Origin: Lepturacanthus savala
Taxonomy: Eukaryota > Chordata > Actinopteri > Scombriformes > Trichiuridae
NCBI GenBank assembly: GCA_030544235.1
Contig: CM060463.1
Coordinates: 34,555,920 to 34,619,919, forward strand
Length of the DNA: 64,000 bases
Direction: 5' to 3'
This document shows positions 44,591 through 56,600 of this stretch, one piece after another. The first letter of the stretch is position 1, and each line of letters begins with the position of its first letter. The notes under the pieces were generated by a model that saw nothing but the letters and a program-made list of their open reading frames with translations, had not been told where the DNA came from and ran no database searches. A program made the position numbers and the translations under genes.

Positions 44591-45591
44591 ATTCACTATT
44601 GGTTCTACCTCCATAAACATGCTTTTTTCCCCATCAATTGTTAATAAATGTGTTTTCGAAGAGCCTACTCAACAATTTCCCACCACAAGCCCTGTCATCA
44701 CCAATCACTTAGTGTGATCTCCCATTCTTATTTCTAATAAAGCTCCTCCGCATCCCCTTTCCCTTACATCTAAGTTATTGCAGTGTCAGGGAAAGCAGCA
44801 TCCATCATCACTAATCATTCTCTTAGCCAGCAGGTCTGACTAAGTACTCGGTTGAAGCTATTAAGGTACTTGTCAACAGCACTTCCCGGAGTGTGCTGCC
44901 TTTGGCTTTCAATCTAATCAGGAGTGATAGGAGCCTGCTGACACCACATAGGATATCTCCTCTTCACCTTCAGCTTATCGTATTCAGGCATAAGACTATG
45001 TTTATCATCACCTGCCTGCGCTATTAGGCATGAATCCACTTCTTTTTTTCTTTTGGTTTTTAATTGATTGCGCTCTTATAGGGGGGAGGTCTTAATCATC
45101 TGCTACCTGTGTCACTCAGGCACTGAAGAGCTCCAAATCTTTGACATCATTAGAGCAAGCAAATAACTCCATCAGTGAGTTAGCTCCTCATTAGAATTCT
45201 ATCCATCCGACAACAAGGATGGACAGGTAGGTCTGCTCTGCTTCAGCTGAGATGAAAAGCCAACTAGCTTCTAGGCAACTAGATTTTCTGCAGTCCTTTT
45301 TTTTCCTTTGTGCCTTCTGTCAGAGCTCCTGCCAAAGCCGCTGGCATCTTTATGCGTCTTACCAATCTCATAGAAAATGGACACTTCAACGTTTTTTTTT
45401 TTTTATTTTGTGATGAATTAAACTTTTCCCCTTTTGTTGTTTCAGTCTATTGCTTGTCTTCCTTCACACCACGATTTTGTATTAACTTAATTCTCACAAT
45501 AGAAGTGGATGGATAACCTTGGATGATTGCAGGTTCAGTGAAAAAAAAGCAACAAAATACTTTTGGAGTGCAAGACTGCATGTTGCCAATG
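44591..45591. other. Single-copy block, 44780-45290 possibly conserved
   Basis: GC-balanced, free of repeat copies, with TTCAATCTAATCAGGAG and ATCTAATC/GGATTA-like cores. No coding signal on either strand. Confidence 0.25.
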
Positions 45592-45606
45592 GTAACTGGC
45601 TGAGAC
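45592..45606. promoter_or_regulatory. RFX X-box-like palindrome
   Basis: GTTGCCAATGGTAAC fits the RFX consensus RYYNCC-N(1-3)-RGNAAC on both half-sites. Binding is not shown by sequence alone. Confidence 0.35.
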
Positions 45607-46103
45607 CACTCAGCCAATTAAAAAGGTAAAAATGCCAGCAGTGCACTCAAGTGCTTCTAACAATACACAAGGGCTTATTTCTTTTAACACTGCACAATCA
45701 CACTTTATGGCCTTTTATTGTGTGAAAAAATCTACCTTTTGAATACAGACTTCCCATGAGTTCATCAGTCTTCTATTTTGATAAGATCCTCATTCTATAC
45801 TGTGACAGAATCATTAAAAGAACCAATAAGGCTTGATTGTGCAGTGCCTGCATTTATAATTAATATGCCTGTTTTCAATGACATTAACAACTCGTAACCT
45901 TTGCATTTAAGATGGGCATTGATTTAGTACATGAGAACTACCAAGCAGCTGTAATTAAACTACCAATTCAAACAAACACTCCTTACTCATTAATCAACAT
46001 GCTTGTAATAATAAACCTCTATATTAGCCTCTATATTAGCTATAGTCATTTTACTATATGGGTAAGACCTTTTTCTTCTGTTCCACATCTGAAGAAGTGA
46101 GTT
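45607..46103. other. AT-rich sequence, nothing recognised
   Basis: Lies between the two X-box-like sites. CTCTATATTAGC is tandemly repeated at about 46017-46040. Confidence 0.4.
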
Positions 46104-46117
46104 GTTACCATGGCAAC
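46104..46117. promoter_or_regulatory. RFX X-box-like palindrome
   Basis: GTTACCATGGCAAC is a full two-half-site match to the RFX X-box with a 2-base spacer, about 0.5 kb from the site at 45592. Confidence 0.35.
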
Positions 46118-46699
46118 CACAATCTTATCACATGCACATGAGCATAATTCAAGCTGCTAAAATGCATTAGAAAAGTGCAGCATGTTAAAATGCACATGAA
46201 TGTAAGTTGGAGAAACTCACTGAGGCATCTTTATGGGTTTACTTTTTGGCATAATTATATCCATGTACATCACTCACTATTTATAAAACTATTGCACTGG
46301 TTCTTTAATATATCAGGTGGGTGAAGAGAAAGTACATTTTGTGTTATGTAATATGATAAATATTATAATCATAAGTATATAAATATGCAATATATGAGGA
46401 AAAGTGTTTAAAGCTTCAGCACACATGCATTAGATAATATATCATTATGAACAGTCCTGCTGGGAGATATACATACATTATACAGAAAATGTCTTGGTGT
46501 GCGGATATGCACTGAAAACACATTTCAAGTTTTAATAAATAATATATAGACTGTGCCTGTTTAGATATCTGCATATGAAGATTCCTAGATGGAGCCACGT
46601 TGCACTGTTATCTGTTCTGATTGTGATGCTTTGACATTGATGTCATATATTTTTATGGTTCATTCTCTCAGCATTGCACCTGTCTGCTGAGCCTGGGAC
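46118..46699. other. AT-rich sequence, nothing recognised
   Basis: No gene or repeat copy recognised. Confidence 0.4.
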
Positions 46700-46890
46700 T
46701 GTTTAGGGAGAAAATACTGTACAGTCTGATGGCTGTTGGCACAAAAAAAACAAAAAAAACCAAAATAAAACAAAGTGAGCAGCATTGCTCCTTGGAGAAA
46801 TGAGGCGAGCTGTAGAGCTGGTGGAATTTGTTACTCAGGATGAAGTCAAGTCCGCAGCATCGTCTCTGTTACTGCCTCCTAGGGGTTCAG
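46700..46890 (-). mobile_element. Probable Rex-like LINE fragment
   Basis: TACTGTACAGTCTGATGGCT, GTTGGCAC and CTGGTGGAATTTG with AGGATGAAGTCAAGTCCGCA resemble a teleost LINE block recalled from memory. A poly-A-rich stretch at 46743-46772 interrupts it. Orientation and class are tentative. Confidence 0.3.
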
Positions 46891-47871
46891 AACAAGCCAT
46901 ATGATATACTGTACTCGTTCTCACTAGTTTATTTATCCTGCCTGCTTGCCTCGGCTTTGTACTCCCCAGCTCTGCACAATAAAGAAACAAATTGATAAGC
47001 TACAAATGTCGCAGCACTCAAGCCATCTTAAGAAGAATATTTTGCACACTTCCTTCCATGTTATAAATCTCAGAGGTGCTCGTAGATCGGCATCATGAAA
47101 TACTGAAGCTCCAGATCTATATAAAACACAGACAAAAGGTCTCCTGAGAGTGCTATACTCCACCCCCTTAACTGGTTTTATTGTGGGTAATTGTAGGCAC
47201 AGAGGCCATCGCCCTCAGACACCCAAACAGTTATTGTTTACAAAATCATTCGCCAGTGTTATTGCAAGATTCTCAGCACCAGATTTGGCGAAATGAGAAG
47301 AATTACACAAAAATGATTATCAGTGTTTTTTTGGCCCAGCTTAGCCCTGTGGGGACAATAAATCCTTAAAAGCAACTTTTATTGTTCAGTGATGGTGCCT
47401 CAGCAGTATTTGTGGTGCCTGCCTAGGAATTTACTGTAATACAAATTTTAACATTAACATATCAAACCTATGAATATATTTTTTTTCATTGGTACATTCC
47501 TCATGTGTAATAATAAAAAAAAATAACCCAGCAACATAATTCCTTGACACCTTGTAAAATGATTAAAAAAAAACATTCTAAAAGGCTGAGCAGCACTGCT
47601 ATTTGCTGTTGTTGTTGATCAGTAATTGTACTTATGCACAAACGGGAAACAGCGTTCAATCTCGCTGCACACACAGGGAAGAAGCTTAACCACAACTGGT
47701 AAATCAATATTTGGCAGGTGTTATTTATTTGGAGTTATTATGAGCAGTTGACAGATGAAAATGAACTGACTGTGGCGGCAGCAAGTCACATCAATGAATT
47801 GATTAATTGTCAATTTAGGTTATAATTTGAAACCTCTCCAAAAGTTATATAAGTTAAGTTATAAGTTACAT
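46891..47871. other. Single-copy sequence, no gene seen
   Basis: Frames at 46933-47369 on both strands have no domain. No repeat copy. Confidence 0.35.
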
Positions 47872-48250
47872 TTCCAACTGTTGACATAACTGTGCTTGAC
47901 AAGAAACAGATGATTTGATTAGTGTATGGTTTCTATGGTGGTGAAACAATACTTCAAATCTAGACTGAACCAGAAATGTACATGGGAAGTAACCTGGCAT
48001 GATAAATCTAACCCATTTTACCTGATGAGATGGCCCATTTTATCTAAAACTGCTCATACAAAAAAGGTCACACAGAGAATATTTCAAGATGTGTAGGCCC
48101 TAAATATATTTTATTATATAATTCCAACACAAAGTGAAAAGTGAAACAGTCATTATTAATCATAAATATACATGGAAAAGTTATATTTTGTATTGTGTTA
48201 TTGCCCTAAGCAATTTACTAAAAAGTGACCCAATTTACCTGATATCACCC
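47872..48250 (+). mobile_element. Family G MITE, copy 6 (5'-truncated)
   Basis: Starts inside the element at CCAACTGTTGACATAACTGT and runs to the intact right end TTTACCTGATATCACCC followed by TA (48251-48252). Shared blocks include CATTTTACCTGATGAGATGG and GGCATGATAAATCTAACCC. Confidence 0.85.
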
Positions 48251-48713
48251 TAGATGAACAGAAAAAAAATATTCTGAATTAATAAAAAAATAATAATTGT
48301 GTGTGTGTTCTTGTTGTATCTAACTGAAAGTCCCTCTGGTTTGTTGCTTGTGTGTCACTGGGGAAGAGACTTTGTTTTGCAGTAAGCATGGATACTGTTT
48401 TCCTTGACTAATTGTTGCAAGGCTGCATTCTTGTGGTCTGGTGCTGACTTGTTCATTCCTGCATAGCTTGTGTCTGTTAGTGTGATGATTCACGTCCCCA
48501 TCCAGTGTTTCACTGAAACACGTCACCTAATGTTTGAATACTACTGATGTCTCAGGTGTTGGTGAAAGCAAGAACTGTGTGTGTTACACCTTTCCCTGGT
48601 TTTAACTTGAAATATCCTTAAGAAGATTTATATTTCCAAAGTCCCCAAGTCATCCCAATAAAGCTTCTCTTTGCCTTTTTTGAAAGTAGCTTTATGTTAA
48701 TGTTATGTTATTA
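48251..48713. other. Single-copy sequence, no gene seen
   Basis: No gene or repeat copy recognised. Confidence 0.4.
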
Positions 48714-49177
48714 TTAACCCTCTATTGCATAGTTTTCCTATATGGAAACAATTACTTTTACAATTACTCTGATATAAAATATGTTTTTGTTAGGTGCGAA
48801 AAGGTGGCTTTTATTTTGAAGGACATACGATTTATGAGGTCACATGACCAGAATATTCTGTTTGTCTAACAACCAGAGATTGTCTTTTATTCAGAATTTT
48901 GGACTAAAAGAGAATTTGGTGAGAATTTTCACCAATTAAAAAAATAACTCACTATCCAGAGTAAATCAACTTTATTTAGTATTTTTTTTTATTATTTTTT
49001 TTCAAATATGCTAAAATATATTTGTTGCTATATGGCAACAATATGCAAATATGGAAAATACCTTGCATACAACCTAATGGAGTCCCATTGACTTACATAG
49101 CATGAAATTATTCTGAGATTATGTTTACAACTTGTTCTTACTATGTCTACATAATATTTCATGCAATAGAGGGCTAA
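48714..49177 (+). mobile_element. Family P piggyBac-like MITE, copy 3
   Basis: TTAACCCTCTATTGCATAGT at the left, TTTCATGCAATAGAGGGCTAA at the right (TTAA mutated to CTAA). Subterminal TCCTATATGGAAAC and TTGCTATATGGCAACAA palindromes are decayed differently from those of the other copies. Confidence 0.85.
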
Positions 49178-49235
49178 TGAATCTCTCCACTGATTGGCTG
49201 CTCTGAACACCAGTGCATGGAGAGGGGGTGGTGGC

Positions 49236-49320
49236 ATCTTGATGCTTTTAATGTTTTATGTGAAGCACTTTGACTTACGTTGTTGCTGAAATGTGCTATA
49301 CAAATAAACTTGCCTTGCCT
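49236..49320 (+). mobile_element. L2/Maui-type LINE 3' tail
   Basis: TTTAATGTTTTATGTGAAGC, ACTTTGACTTACGTTG, then ATGTGCTATACAAATAAACT and a TTGCCTTGCCT simple tail. A severely 5'-truncated copy. Confidence 0.75.
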
Positions 49321-49636
49321 AAAATTAATTTGCAGATAAGGTCATCGAAATTAAATAAAATGGGCTCATATTCAGTGTTTTGTGGTTTATTGAATTAATT
49401 ATCCTTGTGCATTAGAGACCATAATTAAACGGCAAATGAATCACAAAAATAGAATGTGCTATCTCTTTGCATATTAGCATTGTGCACATGGCCTTTCCCT
49501 AATGTGGCTGCATTTAATTCAGACCTTAGATGTGTTTAAAAAGTGCAACATTTTTTCAACATTCAACTGGAAATGACTAAGTGATTCTGAGCTTTAAAGC
49601 TTTTATATTGATGAATGAATGAATAAATAAATAAAT
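49321..49636. other. AT-rich sequence with a short (GAAT/AAAT)n
   Basis: ATGAATGAATGAATAAATAA at 49612-49635. Otherwise nothing recognised. Confidence 0.4.
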
Positions 49637-49700
49637 TAGATTAGATAAGACTTTATTGATCCTTTAGGAGGTTCCCACAGGGAAATTGAAGCTCCACCAT
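49637..49700 (-). mobile_element. LINE 3' tail, minus orientation
   Basis: On the minus strand TTCCCTGTGGGAACCTCC is followed by GGATCAATAAAGTCTTATCT and an ATCTAATCT simple tail, the pattern of a common teleost LINE 3' end. Confidence 0.5.
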
Positions 49701-49714
49701 GTCACATACAGCAC

Positions 49715-49721
49715 ATATATG

Positions 49722-49753
<32 letters not shown>

Positions 49754-49772
49754 TGTATATATGTATATATGC
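49715..49772. repeat. (GTAT)n microsatellite
   Basis: About eight perfect GTAT units with imperfect GTATAT borders. Confidence 0.95.
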
Positions 49773-49979
49773 GCCTGTGTGAGATGTACATATATGTGTG
49801 TGTATGTGTGTTCATAATGAAGTGTACTGTACAGTATATCTGAAAGAAGATTTAAGTAGTTCATTGTCTTCTTAACTGAAGCTGATTGCTTTAGTAATGG
49901 ATGCTTTGTCACAGTCTGTTCCAGATTTGTTTTAAACACAACTAGCTTTAGCTGCATATAGCAGAACCCAGCACTGGAT

Positions 49980-50335
49980 TTCCAGTGAGCATCTTGGATT
50001 ATGCTGCTTATTGTCCGATCTCTTCATATTCAGCCTGGAGATCCTGTGGTCCCCTCTGGGGCTGCAGGATTGCCTTGTCAGGCATCCGTTATAGCTGCTT
50101 GTTGGACCAATTTGTGGCTGGCATTAGGCTTTCATTACAGCCGTGCCAGTGCACGCACACCTTGTAAGATGGGACTTAATTAAGTTTATGCTTTCCCTGG
50201 CAGACCCAGGGGCTGGCTGCTTGCTTCCGCTGATGATTGTTGATTTATGTCGAGTCCTCAAGGACAATCTGCCTCCTCTCTGCCACAGGCCAGGACACAC
50301 ATCAAATGCTAGTTTATTGCCAGCTGTTTGGGATC
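49980..50335. other. GC-balanced single-copy block, candidate conserved element
   Basis: Sharp rise in GC with no repeats, containing GGGACTTAATTAAGTTTATG (a palindromic CTTAATTAAG homeodomain-type site at 50173-50182). Three plus-strand frames are open at once here, which argues against coding. Possible enhancer. Confidence 0.3.
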
Positions 50336-50539
50336 ATATGTCCCAAATTCTCTGTCAATATTTAATTTTACATGTGGTTTCTTTTTACATTCTTTTAAGA
50401 GGGTTTACAGAAGGTTAAAAACTACTGGTCACTGTTAAGTATTTAAGTGTTTTTTTTCATCTTTTTGATGATATCTTTCGCAGCCAGTTCCTCGTGGTAT
50501 TTATATTCTCATGTCTGATATTCAAACATTAATAGAGTA

Positions 50540-50815
50540 GGATAAACGTCTTGATAAAAAACATTCAAAACAAAAAAAAAATACAAAATGCACATCTCTA
50601 TGGCAAAATGACCATGACAGTGGTAGGATAAGCCTAGCAAAACGGATTTTTACAAACTGAGATTATGATGTGCTATAAATCATGTTGATAAATCATCATC
50701 AGAAACAAGTGCACTCAAAATAAGAAGACAAAGCACATTTAAACCTATGAAAAGAAATAATTTATTATTCCAATCTGATGGAACTTTAAACATGAATGAT
50801 CTTTTACCAATCGTT
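50540..50815 (+). repeat. Dispersed repeat R, copy 1
   Basis: TACAAAATG-CACATCTCTATGG, CCATGACAGTGGTAGGATAA, GCCTAGCAAA, AGAAGACAAAGCACATTT and TTTAAACATGAATGATCTTT match 56330-56600 in order. Class unknown, noncoding. Confidence 0.75.
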
Positions 50816-52419
50816 TAGTTCACTGAATGAATGGAGAAGAAGTATTGAAATGACACCTTAATTGATATATTGAGGAATATGGAGTAAATTATACATGATA
50901 CAGTGACTGGCGTAAAAGGAACAACCAAGAATTAATCTAGAAAGTGGTTATATACAGTATAGAGGGGCAGAAGACAGGTTTTAGAAGTGTTAAGATATAC
51001 TACATCAGCATAGTAAAAAAATGGTAAAATGAGTTGTAAGGCAAGTTTCCCCTAACACTTACTGTAAAACAGTGTTTAGATCAACAAAACACTGACACCA
51101 AATCTGATTTTACGATGTATATAATCAATGTGTATAATCAAGCCATAATCCTAAATATTAGAATTGCTCAACTCTATGCAGTTTTGTACCATTATTACAT
51201 GATAGAATGACATTATATATATATATATATATATATAGTATATCTACGCAGTTCATGGATGTGGGGTTAGTAGTAGTAATCATCACCACATGCGTTAACC
51301 GTACAGAGAATTCCAGTTTATCTCTTGAAACTGGAGGACATTAAACATTTAAGACGGGAAACCCATCTTCATCTTTATACTATGTACGCTTCACAATCTG
51401 TAGTGTTGAAGTGTGGGAAATATGAATGCAATGCAGCAAAAATATGCAGCGTCACTTTGATTGACAGACGGTACACAAACAATGACACGTGATGTCTGTT
51501 TGCAGGGTTCACTGCATCATGGCTTCTTTCTCCAGCCAGTGTAAAAAGAGAATATTAATCTGTGAAATGCCCCTTCATGTTATAAGGATTGATTTGTCTT
51601 CTGTTGCCCCTGTGTCTGTTTTCCTTCAACATTTTCACAAGAGGACTAGCTGCTTGTTCATTATTTAAAAAAAAGAAAAAAAGAAGACATTTGTCTGCAC
51701 TGGGCTCCTCTTTGATGTGCACTTCCCTCGCTGTCAGCCACAATAAATGAGATTCATCTGAGAAGTCGAGCAAGACAAATATATCCAATAAGGTTTTGTC
51801 ACTCACTCTGTGTGTCCTCTGGTGACATTCTCTCCTTCTCTTTGCTCCCATGCTATCTGTGTTTTCCTGCTCTCTCTGCTTCTGTTTATACACTTATGTT
51901 CTTGTTAGAATAGCAATTAGGGATTTTCATTATTAACCGTTTAGCTGGTTAGATAATGATATTGTTGACTTTGAAGATGTAATACTGTATCAGTCAAATG
52001 GTTAAAAAAATGTAACTACAAGTTTGGTTTTGTTAACCTCTTGGTTGTTTTTGATCATAGTTAATTAGCCAAGAGTGGTGGAGGAGGTTGTCATTCCAGA
52101 GCTCTCAGTGCTGGAGGATTCAGTGTTTTTTTTTTCTTTTTCTTGTTTTGTTAATCTGTTCATATAATGAAAAGTTTGAGGTTTACTACATCAGGTCATA
52201 TTTTGCAGGATGCAATGAACCACAATATGTATCCCAGGAGTCACTGAGAGGTCAATAACTGCAGTAGAAGAAGACATTTTTCCGATTCTTCTCTAAACTT
52301 TATTGAACAATACAATAATTACTAATTCAAGTAAGAATCTCCACTTGGTGTTCTTACATAAACATAAACTTGAACAATATACATACATATCCTATGACAC
52401 GTTAAGAAATTAAATAATA
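50816..52419. other. AT-rich gene-free stretch
   Basis: (TA)n at 51213-51238. The minus frame 51893-51555 has no domain. No family copy recognised. Confidence 0.35.
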
Positions 52420-52966
52420 AAATACATTCATGAAATATTAATTAATTAATACAGGCAGTCTTTTGCAATTAGAAAATCCTTCTCAACATATCATATTTAC
52501 ATTTCAACCCCATGAAAATGATGCTGAGTCTCAGTATAGTTTCATGCTATATAAGTCAATGAGACTCCATTAGGTTGTATGACTAGGAATTCTCCATATT
52601 TGCATATTGTTGCCATATTGCCGCGTTGCTGCAAGAAATCTTTTTTTAGCATATTAGAAAAAAAACTTAACATTAAAACTGAAATAAAGAAATACATTTA
52701 AAAAAATAAAAATAAAATTCACTTACTCTGGATAGTGAGTTAATTTTTTTATTTGGTGAAAATTTCCCAAAATTCTTCTCCCACAACCTTTGATGCTCAC
52801 ATGTCAAACAGGATATCCTGGGCATGTGACCTCAAAAATTGCATGTCCTTCAAAAATAAAAGCCCCCTTTTCACACCTAAAAACACAGACTTTATGTTAC
52901 AGCTTTTTAGAAAATGAAGATAAAGTAATTGTTCCTATATGGCAACACTATGCAATAGAGGGTTAA
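52420..52966 (-). mobile_element. Family P piggyBac-like MITE, copy 4
   Basis: Right end CACTATGCAATAGAGGGTTAA is intact with TTAA at 52963-52966. The left end is degraded (CATTCATGAAATATTAATT). Subterminal TTGTTGCCATATTGCCGC and TCCTATATGGCAACAC are partly decayed palindromes. Confidence 0.75.
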
Positions 52967-53793
52967 TGATCAGTTTACAGGTGTCAGAAAAAAAAAAAGT
53001 TCTAAATGTGCCTTTTTTATGTTTTCAGAAGGCAAACTGGTGCTCAATTAATAAACAAAATGTGGTCTACCTTCCCCCACCGTGCTACCATGGGGAGTCT
53101 TAAAGAGAACCTGACTGCTTACCTGTTTTTGTATTTTCTGGAAGGAGCTGATTGGCACAAAGCCCAAAAAGAGTGACAGACTAGAAGGATACGGTCTGCC
53201 AGACGCCACATGCCCGAAACAACAGCCCATCCATCAGCTGCCTCCCTGACACGTCTGCCATGCCCGGCCTCCTGTTCTTGAAGCCTGGCAGGCAGAGAGT
53301 TTCTAGTGGGTTGTTGATGTTCCACATGACACACGGGCGCAGGTACAGAAGACGGCTGCTGGCTTTAAATGCGTAGCTGCATCCAATTTAACCTGCAACA
53401 TGTTCACGCTACGTGTGGAAAACAACCTTGGCATCGCCCCGAGGAGCAGGGACAAACCTGTGGCTGCAAACCTGGGGGAAGCACAGCAATCAGGAGAGTT
53501 GGGCTTCATGCCCGGAAGATTCTTTGCTCATGTCACAGGTTCACTTGCGAAACACGTTCTTACGCACACAAAGAAAAAGGCACTCTGATAGAGTGGCTGC
53601 AGTGTAGCAGGTTGTGAGTATTGGTGTGCAAACTTTGAGCCCATCTGTGATTAAATTGCTTTTGACACTAATTAGATGTGCTGATGATAACGCAGCTGGG
53701 ACAGGACTTACAGGAGCAGGGCTGTGTACAGGCAGGTTAGCTGCTGCTGCTGCTGCTGGGAAATGAAACAAGAAGGGTTTGTCTACACTTAGC
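52967..53793. other. GC-balanced single-copy block, no gene shown
   Basis: Frames are open on both strands throughout 53119-53617 but no domain or splice pattern is recognisable. Includes a (CTG)6 at 53741-53758. Possible conserved or regulatory DNA. Confidence 0.3.
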
Positions 53794-54062
53794 AAGGGTG
53801 AAAATCCCATATTATAGATGGGGGGAGCAATAAATAGTAAATTTCCAGAGAATAATTTCTAGAGGGGACATGAAAAAAATACCATACTACCATAATAATC
53901 TGGTCCTACCTTCTTCTCCAACACTACTTTGCAACTTGTCTTGTGGGTTTCAGTCTTTAGCACACACAAAAGTAATAATAGTAGTTCTAGCAGTGTTCCA
54001 TATATATTTCTAATTATATGTAAGGCAAATGAGATCATGAGTCAATAAGGAAAAAACTATGA
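53794..54062 (+). mobile_element. Family Z hAT-like element, partial copy 2
   Basis: AAGGGTGAAAATCCCATATT, TTTCCAGAGAATAATTTCTAG, AGGGGACATGAA, AGTAATAATAGTAGTTCTAG and AATGAGATCATGAGTCAATA match the first part of 57315-58129. The remainder is deleted. Confidence 0.75.
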
Positions 54063-55949
54063 AAATGTTTAATGGAGGACACCCCATGTCTCCGTGGCCA
54101 TATTTGGTTTGTTTCTGCCATTTATTAGTAATGATTTACACAGATTGTTTACTATTTACTATTTACCTTAGCTTTCATTGTTGTGCAATATAGCATACAC
54201 AAGGTGAGTGGAATTTTGGGGGAAAAGCAGCACTGCATGTTATCATTCAAATGTCATTTCATGAAAATTCTATAATTCAAGATGGCTGCCACCCTATGAC
54301 ATGCAAATTTGATCTCTTATCATCTCTTATCATCTCTTATCCCTATAGCCTTGTGAAAGATGTAAAAAAAAATGCTGGTGCTTAAAGGGTTAATACGAAT
54401 TTTAAGATGTGGTTCTATTTTGCAACAGATAATTCTAACCTACCTCTGTGATATTTTTGATGTTACCAACAACTGGACAACCAAAAATACTTTTGAGAAA
54501 CGTCCATATTCACGATACCTGCTAAGTTGTAATGAGATCTGTTGCCTTGCTCACAGCACAGCAACACACCCCAAACATGCCTGTAGTCGTATGGCTCACC
54601 GTAGGCTCGCCCCAGCAGAAGATTTTCATTTTACTAATTGGTCTTTGATATGAGAGCACAGTGCAAAAACTGTCATTTTAGTTGCTTTTGAACGCTGGTG
54701 TCTTGTTAAAAGCCAGTGTCTGGTGTCACTGAAAATGCTGCTGCTGGGCCAGTCTACTAAGACACTTTTGTTTATGAAACGCTTTTGTTGTTCTGGCTCT
54801 CCGCCTCATCTGTGACTAACGTTTCATATGTATGTTGGGAAATCCATAGATTGCTCATCAAAGTATTTGCAGCGTAGGCATCACAAGTAGAATAATATTA
54901 TTGGGAGATACAAGCTGCTCCATTCTGCATGAGTGCTTAAAATATTGAAAATCCACATTCCGATTTGTTGGATACTGGTTTAATGGGGTGATTATTTTTC
55001 ATGATGTGTTACAAAGGCTAATGTAGAACATCATTTCACTGTGTTGATTAAAAAACCTTTTTAATCATTTCCAAAACCAAATCAGAGTTTAAATCTAAAA
55101 AAAAAAAAAAAAATGTCAAAATCAAACTTAAAAAGAAATGTTTCGTGTGCAGCATTAAAATTGCGCTTTGTGGAACTTATGAGACGTTTTTCCTTTGAGG
55201 TGAAAACACTGCAGGCTGCAATGATATTAGAATTATAACTAATCTCCATTGGATTCTTCAAGCGTGTTTACATGGAAAAAACACATTGATTTTATGATTA
55301 GTTGCTGGTGTAGAATGTGGATTAACTCTCTCAGCTCATTGACTAAACCAGATGCAACATCCCTGCATCTTGGTAGAGATGAATCTCATGTTATCAAGAG
55401 AATGCAACACCCTCAGAATTAGGATCCAGACTGGATGAATATTCAACAAGATGCTGCTGGGATGCAGCCTGCCGCCTGTCTGCCTAACAAGGCTGGCATC
55501 CTCCAGCTTCCCTCTGAAAGAAAAATATATCTTTTTTTCAATGGACTGAGCTGTGAGCAGCAGGCGTATGTGCTGTCACTCCCTGTTAGCTGTCTCCTTC
55601 ACTCCTTTGTGCCTGGTCCCCTCAGTGTTTTTTTCTGTTTTGATGCTCGCCAGCTCTCGTTCATTCATTCACTCTCACTCCCACTCTCACTCACTCACCA
55701 ACAGCAGCACCAACTATCAATAGAAAATTATTTGTTCTGTTTGACAAGACAGGGATAATATCGGCGTGTAGGTGCCGGACTGAGCAGAATGAGGATGAGT
55801 TGCACAGGGACAAAAGAAACCCTCTAACATGAAGGGGATTAAAGGATCATTCCACTGCTTGTGCATGTTTAAGGCCATTTACTATGCACAAAAAATGAAT
55901 CCCACACACTGTTAACGCTTACGATCATTCTACCAAACAGATGTTCACA
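54063..55949. other. Single-copy sequence, no gene seen
   Basis: Contains three tandem CATCTCTTAT-type 10-mers at 54311-54340 and a 17-base poly-A near 55097. Frames at 54372-54653 and 55435-55758 have no recognisable domain. Confidence 0.35.
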
Positions 55950-56020
55950 TGAAATTCCTGATGAAGGGCACTTGACAGAAATGTAGATATTCATTTAATA
56001 AAGTGCGATAGTATGGGAGT
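55950..56020 (+). mobile_element. Possible Penelope-like or LINE 3' terminus
   Basis: CCTGATGAAGGGCACTTGAC followed by AGAAATGT and AATAAAGTGC recalls the CTGATGA...GAAAC-type ends of some fish retroelements. The stem normally between the two blocks does not pair well here, so assignment is weak. Confidence 0.25.
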
Positions 56021-56224
56021 TTGTCTTTCATGCAACTTTTTCTCTGCACGTATCTGGTGTGGTCTGCTTAGATTGTTTTCTTTGTTTTTGGCAAGTTAGT
56101 ATTGTTCCATGAGGTAATTTAAGTGATTATTTGTACAGTCTGAACTGCATTACCAACAAAACTCACAATTATCCTGTCTTCTTAAATGACTGGTGGAACA
56201 TTTATTAGAATTTTATTTCATTCA

Positions 56225-56600
56225 AAACATTTATTGACTAGGATAGAGGTCCTAGATGAGCTAAAACAAAGCACAATCACCAATAAGAAAATAAGAAAAA
56301 TGATAACAAAAAAACACAAACATAAAAAATAAACATTCCAAAAAAAGTACAAAATGAGCACATCTCTATGGAAAAATTACCATGACAGTGGTAGGATAAG
56401 CCTAGCAAACCTGATAATTACAAATTGAAATTATAATGTGCTATAAATCATATTGATAAAACATCATAAGAAACATGTGCACTTTAACTCAAAATAGGAA
56501 GACAAAGCACATTTCAACCTATGAAAAGAAGCCAATGAATGAATATTTAAAGGGAGAGTATTCAAATCTGAGCTTTAAACATGAATGATCTTTTACCATA
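56225..56600 (+). repeat. Dispersed repeat R, copy 2
   Basis: Matches the copy at 50540-50815 from AAAAGTACAAAATGAGCACA to ATGATCTTTTACCA, with about 45 extra bases before the last shared block. Confidence 0.75.

Noticed and set aside
53119..53617. Coding exon suggested by several open frames
   Set aside because: Frames are open on both strands simultaneously, with no domain and no convincing splice sites.
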